A stretch of 52,769 bases of DNA from Chthoniobacterales bacterium (GTDB taxonomy: Bacteria > Verrucomicrobiota > Verrucomicrobiia > Chthoniobacterales > UBA10450): the NCBI GenBank assembly GCA_003244145.1, contig QHBM01000117.1, forward strand, positions 456 through 53,224, written 5' to 3'. This document shows positions 28,340 through 36,159 of this stretch, piece by piece (positions within the stretch are counted from its first letter, which is position 1; each line of letters starts with the position of its first letter). The position numbers and the translations under genes were made by a program. Below the pieces are notes generated by a model, which worked only from the letters and a program-made list of their open reading frames with translations, ran no database searches and was not told the DNA's origin.

Positions 28340-29965
28340 ATGAAGGTTTCCTCCCGTCTGAGTTTTGCGGTTGCGATGGTTTTTTCCGCGCTCGTCCAAG
28401 CGCAGGCCATCATTCTTTTCGCCACGGCTGATCCGGCCGCGAACACCACGGCGCCGACCGGTCCGCTCGCCAACAGCGGCTGGCAATACGAAGGCACCTT
28501 CGGAAGTTTTTTGGGCACGCCGATCGGCCCGCATTATTTCATCACGGCCCAACACCTCGGGACTCAGTCGAGCGTGTTCACTTTTCAGGGGTTGCAGTAC
28601 GACATTCTTCAGCAGTTCAGCGGGCCGGGCAGTGATTTGCGGATTTACCGGGTTTCTCAAATCTTCCCGGCGTTCGCGCCGCTCTACCTTGGTAACGACG
28701 AAGTAGGAAAACATCTCACGGTGATTGGCCGCGGCACCCGGCGCGGTGACGGGATCTTCCTTAACGGCGTGCTTAAAGGATGGAGCTGGGGCACGGGCGA
28801 CGGGATCCAGCGCTGGGGCGAGAACGAGGTCGCAGCCATCGTTCCAGTGCTGGGTTTAGGCGATTTCCTTTTTGCTTCGTTCGATCAAAACGGCCTAACG
28901 AACGAAGCACATCTTTCCTCCGGAGACTCCGGCGGCGCCGTCTTCATCGACGATGGCGGCGTCTGGAAACTGGCCGGGATCAATTTTGCGGTGGACGGGC
29001 CGTTCTATACGGATGCCGACGGAGGCGGCGCGTTCCTGGCCGTGCTTTTTGATAAGCGCGGATTTTACGAAGGCGACTCCGCGCCCTATGCGCTGGTTAC
29101 GGGTGATGCGTCAGTCCCGTCGGGCTTTTACGCGACGCGGCTCTCATCGAACCGCGCCTGGATCGAGAGCGTCGTCGGTCCTGGAATGGCGAATATTTCT
29201 TCGCGCGCTTTTGTTGATCTCGGCGACAACGCTACCATCGCTGGTTTCATCATTCGCGGCGACACGGCGCAGCTTAAACGGGTCGTCATGCGCGGGATCG
29301 GCCCATCTTTGCAGGTGAATGGCGTGCCTCTCTCCGGCCGGTTGCTCGATCCGATGCTGGAACTGCGCGACAGCGAAGGCGGGTTGATTTTCTCCAACGA
29401 CAACTGGCGCAGTTCTCCGCAGCAATTCGACATCCAGGCGAGTGGACTCGCGCCGACCGACGACCACGAAGCGGCGATCATCGCAGGGTTCTTGCCCGGC
29501 CTTTACACTGCAATCCTGCGCGGCGCGAACAACAGCACCGGCATCGGCTTGCTTGAAGTCTATGATGTCGATGACAGCGGCGATCCGGAGTTCGTGAATC
29601 TGTCGACCCGGGCTCGGGTCGGCAACAACGACAAAGTCTTGATCGGCGGCGTGATCGTGCGGGCCGCCAACCGCAAAATCCTGTTCCGCGCCCTGGGACC
29701 TTCACTCGCGGCGCAGGGTCTGACCGGAACGTTGCTCGATCCATTCCTCGAGCTGCACGACAGCAATGGCGTTCTTCTCTCCAGTAACGACAACTGGCCG
29801 GACGCACCAAACCGGGACGAAATCATCGCGAGCACGCTTTCGCCGCCGGACATCCGCGAATCCGCCATCCTGATCGCGACGCCACCCGGCAATTACACCG
29901 CGATCGTGCGAGGCGCAGACGGCGCGGTGGGAATCGGTCTACTCGAACTTTATTTGCTCGAGTAA
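28340..29965 (+). CDS. Secreted trypsin-like serine protease with two C-terminal repeat domains
   Basis: I start at the ATG at 28340, which gives a signal peptide (MKVSSRLSFAVAMVFSALVQAQA) and has GGAGA 12 bases upstream; the frame is open earlier but encodes a non-hydrophobic leader. The 541-residue protein has a chymotrypsin-fold segment at about 25-255 with His72 (FITAQHLG), a candidate Asp99 (GSDLRIY) and Ser197 (SGDSGGAVF). Two tandem copies of a roughly 120-residue domain follow (about 290-415 and 415-541). Each has a G(F/G)xIxR strand, R(G/A)(I/L)GPSL, LLDPxLEL, SNDNW and a Y-T-A-I-(L/V)-R-G end. I associate this domain with exported Verrucomicrobiota proteins. Its likely location is extracytoplasmic; substrates are unknown. 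Confidence 0.8.
   Translation: MKVSSRLSFAVAMVFSALVQAQAIILFATADPAANTTAPTGPLANSGWQYEGTFGSFLGTPIGPHYFITAQHLGTQSSVFTFQGLQYDILQQFSGPGSDLRIYRVSQIFPAFAPLYLGNDEVGKHLTVIGRGTRRGDGIFLNGVLKGWSWGTGDGIQRWGENEVAAIVPVLGLGDFLFASFDQNGLTNEAHLSSGDSGGAVFIDDGGVWKLAGINFAVDGPFYTDADGGGAFLAVLFDKRGFYEGDSAPYALVTGDASVPSGFYATRLSSNRAWIESVVGPGMANISSRAFVDLGDNATIAGFIIRGDTAQLKRVVMRGIGPSLQVNGVPLSGRLLDPMLELRDSEGGLIFSNDNWRSSPQQFDIQASGLAPTDDHEAAIIAGFLPGLYTAILRGANNSTGIGLLEVYDVDDSGDPEFVNLSTRARVGNNDKVLIGGVIVRAANRKILFRALGPSLAAQGLTGTLLDPFLELHDSNGVLLSSNDNWPDAPNRDEIIASTLSPPDIRESAILIATPPGNYTAIVRGADGAVGIGLLELYLLE
28893..28901 (-). repeat. TCGTTAGGC 9-mer (minus orientation)
   Basis: GCCTAACGA inside the secreted protease gene, read GGC CTA ACG AAC (Gly-Leu-Thr-Asn). 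It uses the CTA leucine codon. Confidence 0.7.
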
Positions 29966-29970
29966 GGAGA

Positions 29971-31188
29971 TTACCGCCGGCGCCGGCCGAAAGAATAACC
30001 GCGATGAGTGCGGCCACCGCCGATGGAACGTTTGCCGCCTTCACTCGACTCGGGTTCGAACAGCGCGGTGTAAAGGTATGGAAAGCCCTCCAATTTCAGG
30101 CGCGGGATTTTCTGCCCCATGAAACGCTCGATGGCGTGGAGCGACGCCAGTTCCTCGCCGTTCATTAAGGTAAACGCGTCGCCGACATTTTGGGCGCGGC
30201 CGGTGCGGCCGATGCGATGCACGTAATCTTCCGGATGCTCCGGCACGTCGTAATTAATGACGTGACTGACGCCGGCGATATCGATGCCTCGAGCCGCGAT
30301 GTCGGTCGCCACCATGATTTCATACTTGCCGCTCTTAAAACCTTCGAGCGCTTCCACCCGCTCGCGCTGGGTCCGGTTGGAATGCATTACCGCCACGGAA
30401 TGCTTCCCCTGTTTCAATTTCACCGCGATCTTGTCCGCGCCGTGTTTCGTCCTGCTGAAAATTAAGGCGCTGTCGAAATTGGTCCGTTCGAGCAGGGCCA
30501 TGAGCAGCTCGAATTTTTGCTCGGCCGCCACGGGATAAACAGCGTGGGTGACGGTCTCCGCCGCCGAACGGCGCGCGCCGATCTCGACCAGTTCCGGTTC
30601 GCGCAGCACCCACGCGGCGAGTCGCTCAATCTCCGGCGGCAGCGTCGCGGAAAAAAGTAGCGTCTGCCGGTCGGTCGAGATTTGCTCGACGATTCGGCGC
30701 ACATCCGGCAGGAAACCCATGTCGAGCATCCGATCGACTTCATCGAGCACGAGAATGTTTACGTTGCTCAGACTCATCGAACCTTGCTCGAGCAGATCGA
30801 GCAGCCGGCCGGGAGTCGCCGCGACCACGTCCATTCCGCGCGCTGCTTCTTCGCGTTGCTTTCCGTAGCCGACGCCGCCGTGCACAACTGAGACGCGCAA
30901 GTCGGTGAAGCGCCCATAATCTCGAAAAGCGGTTTCGACTTGCGCCGCGAGCTCGCGCGTCGGCTCGAGCACGAGACAGCGGAAAGCTCCATGCTTCGCC
31001 AGCAGTGTCAGGATCGGCAGGGCAAAGGCGGCGGTTTTGCCGGTGCCGGTCTGCGCGGTCCCGATCAGGTCTTTGCCCGCGAGAACAATCGGAAAGGCGC
31101 GGAGCTGGATCGGAGTAGGTTCCGTGAATCCCATCGCCTGCGTGCCGCGCACGACCTCCGGCGACAGGCCAAAATCTTTAAATGACAC
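29971..31188 (-). CDS. DEAD-box-type ATP-dependent RNA helicase (DEVD variant)
   Basis: A 405-residue protein with the full helicase core. It has the Q motif (GFTEPTPIQ), motif I (AQTGTGKT), Ia (PTRELAAQ), Ib (TPGRLLD), II, III (SATLP), V (TDIAARGID) and VI (HRIGRTGRA). Motif II is DEVD at residues 149-152 rather than DEAD; the catalytic Asp-Glu pair and final Asp remain. The tail after about 375 is short and Gly/Arg-rich (GGGRTHRGYSFGRRRR), likely RNA-binding. The start codon is GTG. Such helicases (RhlE/CsdA type) act in ribosome assembly and mRNA turnover, especially in the cold. It converges on the protease gene with 5 bp between stops. Confidence 0.92.
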   Translation of the reverse strand: MSFKDFGLSPEVVRGTQAMGFTEPTPIQLRAFPIVLAGKDLIGTAQTGTGKTAAFALPILTLLAKHGAFRCLVLEPTRELAAQVETAFRDYGRFTDLRVSVVHGGVGYGKQREEAARGMDVVAATPGRLLDLLEQGSMSLSNVNILVLDEVDRMLDMGFLPDVRRIVEQISTDRQTLLFSATLPPEIERLAAWVLREPELVEIGARRSAAETVTHAVYPVAAEQKFELLMALLERTNFDSALIFSRTKHGADKIAVKLKQGKHSVAVMHSNRTQRERVEALEGFKSGKYEIMVATDIAARGIDIAGVSHVINYDVPEHPEDYVHRIGRTGRAQNVGDAFTLMNGEELASLHAIERFMGQKIPRLKLEGFPYLYTALFEPESSEGGKRSIGGGRTHRGYSFGRRRR

Positions 31189-31271
31189 GCGCGGACTCTA
31201 CGCCAGGAAGCGCGATTGTCGAAGGGCCGACTGGCGTTCCGCCCCGGCGCTCCACCCGTTCCGAACAGCGC

Positions 31272-31886
31272 CTATTGGTCGCTAAGCGCCGGATGATAGA
31301 TGCTCTCCAGCAGCACTGTCGCCCTCACGTCATTTCTCAGGCCTGGAGCTCGAATGGCCCAGCCCTTCCCTTGCAGGCCTTCCGGCCCTTCGATTTCGGT
31401 CCACAGACCGTTGCTTTTCAGGACCAGGAGTTTTGCGCAGCCGAAGTACTTCGACTGCGTGCCGCCTGGTTCATCCAAGTGAGCAAAAGAGAGCGCCATG
31501 GTGCCGTCCGCAATCTGGTAGATCAGAAGGTGCATCAGGACGCTGGTCGTGGGAATTAGTGTTCCAAGTGAATAACGTCCGGCGATCCGCACCTCCTTCG
31601 CCATTTTTAAAGCGAGCGGATCAAAAGCGCCATCGAGGGACGAGCGCACAATTTTCATGCCCGAGAGATGTGTGCCTGCTAGCTGAGCGCGGACTACGAC
31701 CCAGCCTTTGATCGGGGAGACACGCAGACTCTTGTAAAACTTCGGGCTGACCGATCTTTGCAGGACCGACAGCGGAAGAACGTCGGAAATGTCCTTGATC
31801 GTGCGGTTCTCCAGAGGAGGCGGTGCTGCGGAGGTGCTGCCAAGGAAAGCCGCCAACCCAAGGGCGGTGAGAATGAGCGTCTTCAC
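31272..31886 (-). CDS. Hypothetical exported protein
   Basis: A 204-residue protein that I do not recognise. It starts at GTG with a clear signal peptide (MKTLILTALGLAAFLGSTSA, cleavage probably before APPP). The mature part is about 185 residues, predicted soluble, with one mildly hydrophobic stretch (LGTLIPTTSVLMHLLIYQIA) and a single Cys. Features such as WVVVRAQLAG and LDGAFDPLALKMAKEVRIAG suggest a beta-rich periplasmic protein, but no known motif is evident. It is divergent from the phosphodiesterase gene and 83 bp from the helicase start. That spacer shows nothing notable. Confidence 0.65.
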   Translation of the reverse strand: MKTLILTALGLAAFLGSTSAAPPPLENRTIKDISDVLPLSVLQRSVSPKFYKSLRVSPIKGWVVVRAQLAGTHLSGMKIVRSSLDGAFDPLALKMAKEVRIAGRYSLGTLIPTTSVLMHLLIYQIADGTMALSFAHLDEPGGTQSKYFGCAKLLVLKSNGLWTEIEGPEGLQGKGWAIRAPGLRNDVRATVLLESIYHPALSDQ

Positions 31887-31966
31887 GCGCCGATTGTGGC
31901 GAGAGAAACGGAACTAATCGAGACAATTCGGTGCAGCCGTCCTGGGTCTTTGTGCGAGATTTACCG

Positions 31967-32413
31967 ATGCCGTCGCGTATTTTCGTATTGGCCGATACCC
32001 ACAATCATCTTCCGGCGAACCTTGGAGCGCTCGCCCAAGGAACGGACGAAATCTGGCATCTCGGAGACGTTTGCGCGCCCAGCGTTTTGGAAACGCTGGA
32101 AAACGTTGGGCCTCCGGTGACGGTTGTGCGCGGAAATTGCGACAGCAATTTCGAATGGCCGCTGGTCGTGGATCTGAAACGAAACGGCGTCCGGTTTCGT
32201 CTCGTGCACATTCCACCTGAGCGGGCGCCGGAGAATGTCCACGTGCTCTTGCACGGCCACACCCATGTGCCGCGAAACGAACGTCGCGAAGGCGTGCTCT
32301 TCTTGAATCCTGGCTGCGTAACACGGCCGAATCGCGGCGCCCCTGCGAGCGTTGCCCATCTCGAAATTGCCGCGGACGGCAACCTGAGCTGGCGGACGAT
32401 TAAGTTGCGCTGA
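31967..32413 (+). CDS. YfcE/MJ0936-type metallophosphoesterase
   Basis: A 148-residue calcineurin-like phosphodiesterase with the compact metal-binding motifs in order: DTH (residues 10-12), GDV (about 38), GNCD (about 61) and GHTHVP (about 102). A conserved NPGC follows. Members of this small family hydrolyse phosphodiesters in vitro; physiological substrates are mostly unknown. I chose the ATG at 31967, where the protein begins MPSRIFVLADTH. A GTG at 31931 would add 12 residues without family similarity. It converges with rplQ, 6 bp between stops. Confidence 0.85.
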   Translation: MPSRIFVLADTHNHLPANLGALAQGTDEIWHLGDVCAPSVLETLENVGPPVTVVRGNCDSNFEWPLVVDLKRNGVRFRLVHIPPERAPENVHVLLHGHTHVPRNERREGVLFLNPGCVTRPNRGAPASVAHLEIAADGNLSWRTIKLR

Positions 32414-32419
32414 TCGGCG

Positions 32420-32914
32420 CTACTTACTTTCCTCTTCGGACTCGGCCGCTTCGCTCTTCTTCGATTTGCGTTCCGGCTTGGCTTCGGTCGTGGTCTCCGA
32501 CTTCGCGCCCTTGCGCTTCTTGCCTTTTTCCTCCGGGACCGCTTCTTCCACTACTTGCGGCGCATCCACCCATTCGATGAACGCCACCGGCGCTGAGTCG
32601 CTCTTGCGAGCGCCGAGCTTCACGATCCGGGTGTAGCCGCCGTTGCGGGCCGCGGAGCGCGGAGCGATATCCTCGAACAATTTCTTGACCGCGCCTTTCT
32701 GGCGAAGCACCGCCAGCGCGGTCCGTCGCGCATGGAGCGAGCCTTTCTTGCCCAGCGTAACCATCTTTTCCGCGAGCGGACGAACCGCTTTCGCTTTCGC
32801 GAGCGTGGTCTTGATCCGTTGATGCTCGATCAAGCTGCAAACCTGGTTGGCCAGAAGAGACTTCCGATGCGCCGCGGTGAGCCCGAGTTTTAAGGTCTTC
32901 TTTTGATGTCTCAT
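32420..32914 (-). CDS. rplQ: 50S ribosomal protein L17
   Basis: The first 120 or so residues match bacterial L17 ([49 protein letters not shown]). The protein is 164 residues, longer than the usual 115-130. It has a C-terminal tail of about 45 residues rich in Lys, Glu and Ser (repeats of [15 protein letters not shown]). GAGGA sits eight bases before the ATG. It follows rpoA by 38 bp, the standard order at the end of the alpha operon, and that spacer contains a TCGTTAGGC 9-mer. The tail is predicted disordered; whether it has a role on the ribosome is unknown. Confidence 0.96.
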   Translation of the reverse strand: MRHQKKTLKLGLTAAHRKSLLANQVCSLIEHQRIKTTLAKAKAVRPLAEKMVTLGKKGSLHARRTALAVLRQKGAVKKLFEDIAPRSAARNGGYTRIVKLGARKSDSAPVAFIEWVDAPQVVEEAVPEEKGKKRKGAKSETTTEAKPERKSKKSEAAESEEESK

Positions 32915-32939
32915 GGATTCATCCTCGACGCTGCCTATT

Positions 32940-32948
32940 GCCTAACGA
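32940..32948 (-). repeat. TCGTTAGGC 9-mer (minus orientation) between rpoA and rplQ
   Basis: GCCTAACGA in the 38-bp non-coding gap between rpoA and rplQ. Read in the direction of transcription it is TCGTTAGGC. Confidence 0.7.
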
Positions 32949-32952
32949 CTGG

Positions 32953-33996
32953 TTATTTCTTTTCTTCTTCGGTCGAACCATTCACGCCGGCGGCGTCCGC
33001 CGCGGACGGCGTATCCACCAGACCTGGATCGAACTTCATACCGAGACCGAGTTGCAGTTGTTGCAGCTTGTCCTTGATCTCGTTAAGCGATTTCTTGCCG
33101 AAGTTGCGATATTTGAGCATCTCCGCCTCGGTCTTTTGCGCGAGCTGGCCCACGGTGGTGATATTGGCGTTGTTCAGGCAGTTCGCCGCGCGCACGCTCA
33201 GCTCGATCTCGTTCACGCTCATGTTGAGAAGCTTCTTCAGCTTCATGTTTTCCTCGCTCACACCGGCCGGCGTTTCGTCAAACTCGATCACATCCTCGTT
33301 GAAGTTCACGAAGACATCGAGGTGATGCCGCAGAATCGCAGAAGCCTGGAGCAAGGCGTCGTCCGGAGTGAGGCGGCCGTCCGTCCAGACTTCGAGGATA
33401 AGCTTGTCGTAATCGGTGCGCTGCCCGACGCGCGTGTTTTCCACGGCATATTTCACCCGGGTGACCGGCGAGAAAATGGAATCGATCGGGATGAGTCCGA
33501 TCGGCTGATCGGCACGCTTGTTTTCATCGCCGGTAGCAAAGCCGCGGCCGACGCGCACTTCCAATTCGGCGTCGAACTTATGCTTCTTATCCATCGTGCA
33601 AATGAGCTGCTTGGGATTCAGCACCTCGTAACCTTGCACGAGTTGAATGTCGTTCGCGGTCACTTCGCCTTCCTTGTTGATCGAAAGCGAGAGCTTGCGC
33701 GGCTCGTGTTCCGCCGCCTTGAACTTGATCCGCTTGAGATTGAGGACAATATCGGTCACGTCCTCGACCACGCCGGGCAAAGTAGCGAACTCGTGTTGTG
33801 CGCCGGTGATTTTCACGGCGGTGATGGCGGCGCCTTCCAGTGAGGAAAGCAATACTCGGCGTAGCGAATTGCCGACCGTGTGGCCGTAACCCGCTTCAAA
33901 CGGTTCGGCGACAAATCTGGCGTAGGTTTCCGTGGCGCCGTGCTCGTCTTTCACGAGAGTCTTCGGCATTTCAAAACGACCGTAATGAACTGGCAT
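32953..33996 (-). CDS. rpoA: RNA polymerase subunit alpha
   Basis: A 347-residue alpha subunit. The N-terminal dimerisation domain has the diagnostic AGYGHTVGNSLRRVLLSSLEGAA (about 36-58). The C-terminal domain at about 260-330 contains ELSVRAANCLNNANITTVGQL and YRNFGKKSLNEIKDKL, contacts for promoter UP elements and activators. The tail is acidic. The usual upstream genes of the alpha operon (rpsM, rpsK, rpsD) are absent; a TPM-domain gene lies 219 bp upstream instead. An in-frame Met at residue 10 is a possible alternative start, but starting MPVHYGRFEMPK is the common form. No strong RBS is adjacent to the ATG. Confidence 0.97.
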   Translation of the reverse strand: MPVHYGRFEMPKTLVKDEHGATETYARFVAEPFEAGYGHTVGNSLRRVLLSSLEGAAITAVKITGAQHEFATLPGVVEDVTDIVLNLKRIKFKAAEHEPRKLSLSINKEGEVTANDIQLVQGYEVLNPKQLICTMDKKHKFDAELEVRVGRGFATGDENKRADQPIGLIPIDSIFSPVTRVKYAVENTRVGQRTDYDKLILEVWTDGRLTPDDALLQASAILRHHLDVFVNFNEDVIEFDETPAGVSEENMKLKKLLNMSVNEIELSVRAANCLNNANITTVGQLAQKTEAEMLKYRNFGKKSLNEIKDKLQQLQLGLGMKFDPGLVDTPSAADAAGVNGSTEEEKK

Positions 33997-34215
33997 AGTT
34001 GGTTAATGAATTATGAAAAAGAGAGGTGGCGCCATGGGGCATTTCATCCTTCCTCCTTCAATCTTCATCCTTTCTCAGCACCGGGTTACCCCTGACGAGT
34101 GCGGCCTCACGTCCAGCGACGGAAACCCAGGGACCAACGGCGCAACTTCAAAAACTCGTTGCGGGACGTGGAATGAACACCAGTGCGCCCGCTTTGCAAG
34201 CGCGTATTTACCAAC
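33997..34215 (-). other. 219-bp leader/spacer upstream of rpoA
   Basis: There is no gene here. In the direction of rpoA the notable feature is a purine-rich run, GATTGAAGGAGGAAGGATGAA, ending 40-45 bases before the rpoA ATG. It resembles a strong Shine-Dalgarno sequence but opens a short frame that is out of phase with rpoA. A short CGCTT/AAGCG hairpin lies at 34188-34200 just past the TPM gene. A promoter for rpoA should lie here or upstream, but I cannot recognise -35/-10 boxes with confidence. Confidence 0.4.
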
Positions 34216-34653
34216 CTACCCCTCGACGATTTCGTCCGGCAGCTCGTTCTGCGAGGAAGACGTCTTCGGGAAATGGCGGGCCAATAATTTGCCGGCTTCG
34301 TCGATCGCTTCCACCAGCGCTTCGGTAAAATCCTCTCTCAGGAAATGCCGGCGCATTTTCTCCACAAGCTCCCGCCAAAACTGGTCCCCGCATTTTTGGT
34401 GAACGCCTTCGTCACCCACCACGGCGAATTTTTGCGCCCGTGGCGCCACGAAAACCAGCACGGCATTTCGCTCCGTCGTCTTCTCCAGGCCGAGCTGCCG
34501 GAACTTTTTTTGCGCGCTCGGCAACGGGTCGCCTTCCAGTTTCCCTCGCTGAAGGAATACTCGAATTTGCCCGGAACTTGTCGCTTCAGCCGCTTTGATC
34601 GCAGCGATAATGCGATCGTGATCGAGCTGGCTGAGAAATTTCTTCGTGCGCAT
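34216..34653 (-). CDS. TPM-domain protein (small, soluble)
   Basis: A 145-residue protein made almost entirely of a TPM (TLP18.3/Psb32/MOLO-1) domain. It has IIAAIKAAEATSSGQIRVFLQ at the start and NAVLVFVAPRAQKFAVVGDEGVH in the middle. There is no signal peptide or membrane helix, so it is presumably cytoplasmic or held by partners. I use the ATG at 34653, five bases past the upstream TPM gene's stop; a TTG at 34665 would overlap that stop. Small soluble TPM proteins commonly travel with LemA and a larger TPM membrane protein, as here. The biochemical role of bacterial TPM domains is poorly defined. Confidence 0.82.
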   Translation of the reverse strand: MRTKKFLSQLDHDRIIAAIKAAEATSSGQIRVFLQRGKLEGDPLPSAQKKFRQLGLEKTTERNAVLVFVAPRAQKFAVVGDEGVHQKCGDQFWRELVEKMRRHFLREDFTEALVEAIDEAGKLLARHFPKTSSSQNELPDEIVEG

Positions 34654-34658
34654 CGCAG

Positions 34659-35429
34659 TTACCAACTCGAGCCGGCTCCTCCGCCACCACCACCACCGCC
34701 GCCGCCGCTGAAACCGCTAAAGCCTCCGCCGCCCGAGGATGAGCTGCTGGACGATCCGCTTCCCCACCCGCTGCTGATGAAGGGCCCGCCGAGCCCGGTG
34801 TAACCAAATCCGCCGCGCCGCCGGCCGATCCGCATCATCACCAGGACGATGATGAGAAAGATGATCAAGGTGAGCACGCCGGAGCCGCCGCCGCGGGATG
34901 GCGCCGTCTTTTCCCGCACGGTCTGCCCCGATCCTTTGTACTCGCCGCGCGTCGCCTGGATGATCGCGTTGATTCCCGCTTCCAATCCCCCGGGATAATC
35001 GCTCTTCTTGAAATAGGGCTTGATGACATTCTCGGTGATGTCTTTCGCCGTGACGTCCGGCAACACGCCCTCGAGTCCGTAGTTGACCTGCAAAAACATC
35101 TTGCGGTCCTGGACGAAAACAAAAAGCACCGCCCCGTTGTTGCGTTCTTTCTGGCCAACGCCCCACTGCTCCTTGACCCGGTAGGTGTAATCGAAAATGT
35201 CGGAGTCGCTTTCCATCTTCGGATAGACCGCAACGACGATTTGATTCGAAGTCTCGCGCTCGAATTGCGCGAGCCGCTGGTTGAGGGCGAGCGCCTTCTC
35301 CTTGGGAACGACGTTGGCGTAATCGTTGAAGTAGCCCGCCGGCTTGGGCGGCATGACTTCGGCGGCGCGGAGCGAAGTAGCCCCAAACAAAACGAGGGCG
35401 CCGAGCGCGAATACGAGCCTCTTGTCCAT
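34659..35429 (-). CDS. TPM-domain membrane protein with Gly/Ser-rich tail (YgcG-like)
   Basis: A 256-residue protein. It has a signal peptide (MDKRLVFALGALVLFGATSLRA) and a periplasmic TPM domain at about 30-165 (GYFNDYANVVP, NQIVVAVYPKMES, NNGAVLFVFVQDRKMFLQVNYGLEG). One membrane helix lies at about 185-202 (VLTLIIFLIIVLVMM), with an arginine patch (RIGRRRGG) just inside. The C-terminal tail is almost pure Gly and Ser. This architecture is typical of the partners of LemA. The tail's low complexity could make its length variable between strains. It is 39 bp downstream of lemA and clearly in the same operon. Confidence 0.88.
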   Translation of the reverse strand: MDKRLVFALGALVLFGATSLRAAEVMPPKPAGYFNDYANVVPKEKALALNQRLAQFERETSNQIVVAVYPKMESDSDIFDYTYRVKEQWGVGQKERNNGAVLFVFVQDRKMFLQVNYGLEGVLPDVTAKDITENVIKPYFKKSDYPGGLEAGINAIIQATRGEYKGSGQTVREKTAPSRGGGSGVLTLIIFLIIVLVMMRIGRRRGGFGYTGLGGPFISSGWGSGSSSSSSSGGGGFSGFSGGGGGGGGGGAGSSW

Positions 35430-35468
35430 CAGGAAAATCGTGGACGCCTCAGGGAGGCGCCCCCGCCT

Positions 35469-36110
35469 TTAGGGAGTTTTCGCCGGCGCGGGGCTGGTGG
35501 CCGGCTTGTTGAAATCGAATTTAACTTCGGGCGCCTTTTCCGCCCCCGGCGCCGCATTGAAGAAGGGCCGCGGCTGGAATCCAAACATCTTGTTCAACAT
35601 GTTTGTCGGAAAGGTCGCGAGCGCGGTGTTGTACTCCTGCACCGCCGTGTTGAAATTATTTCGCTCCACCGAAATCCGGTTCTCGGTCCCTTCGAGCTGC
35701 GCCTGCAAGTTCTGAAACGCCTCGGTCGCCTTAAGCTGCGGATAATTTTCACTCACCACCAGAAGGCGCGACAACGCCGTGCTCAATTGCCCCTGGGCCT
35801 GCTGGAATTTTTCCAGCTCCGCCGCGTCCGTCGGCGCCTTGCTCGGGTCGAGCTTCACCTGGCCGACACTGGCGCGCGCGTTTGTGACCTCCGTCAGCGT
35901 CGATTTCTCAAAGTTCGCCGCCCCGGCCACGGTGCTGACCAGATTGGGAATCAAATCGGCCCGGCGTTGATAGACCGATTGCACGTCGGCCCACTTCTTG
36001 TTGACCTTCTGTTCCAGCACGACCAGCCGATTGTAACTGCCGCAACCAGTGAGACTGAAGAGCAGCACGAGCAGCAAAGTTTTTCCACATCCGCGTCCAA
36101 ATTTATTCAT
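35469..36110 (-). CDS. LemA family lipoprotein
   Basis: A 213-residue protein starting MNKFGRGCGK with a lipoprotein signal peptide and lipobox LTGC (Cys23), so it is probably anchored to a membrane from the periplasmic side. The LemA signature is clear: NKKWADVQSVYQRRADLIPNLV, then long helices (AELEKFQQAQGQLSTAL; ENYPQLKATEAFQNLQAQLEGTENRIS) and FPTNMLNKMFGFQPRPFF near the end. The open frame extends upstream to 36269, but that part is Arg-rich and not LemA-like. It is first in a three-gene LemA-TPM-TPM unit. The function of the family is not established; a role at the cell envelope is likely. Confidence 0.9.
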   Translation of the reverse strand: MNKFGRGCGKTLLLVLLFSLTGCGSYNRLVVLEQKVNKKWADVQSVYQRRADLIPNLVSTVAGAANFEKSTLTEVTNARASVGQVKLDPSKAPTDAAELEKFQQAQGQLSTALSRLLVVSENYPQLKATEAFQNLQAQLEGTENRISVERNNFNTAVQEYNTALATFPTNMLNKMFGFQPRPFFNAAPGAEKAPEVKFDFNKPATSPAPAKTP

Positions 36111-36159
36111 AGAGTAAGCGCCGTGGCGCGGGGAAAGCGTCGTCAAAGAAGACGGCAAG

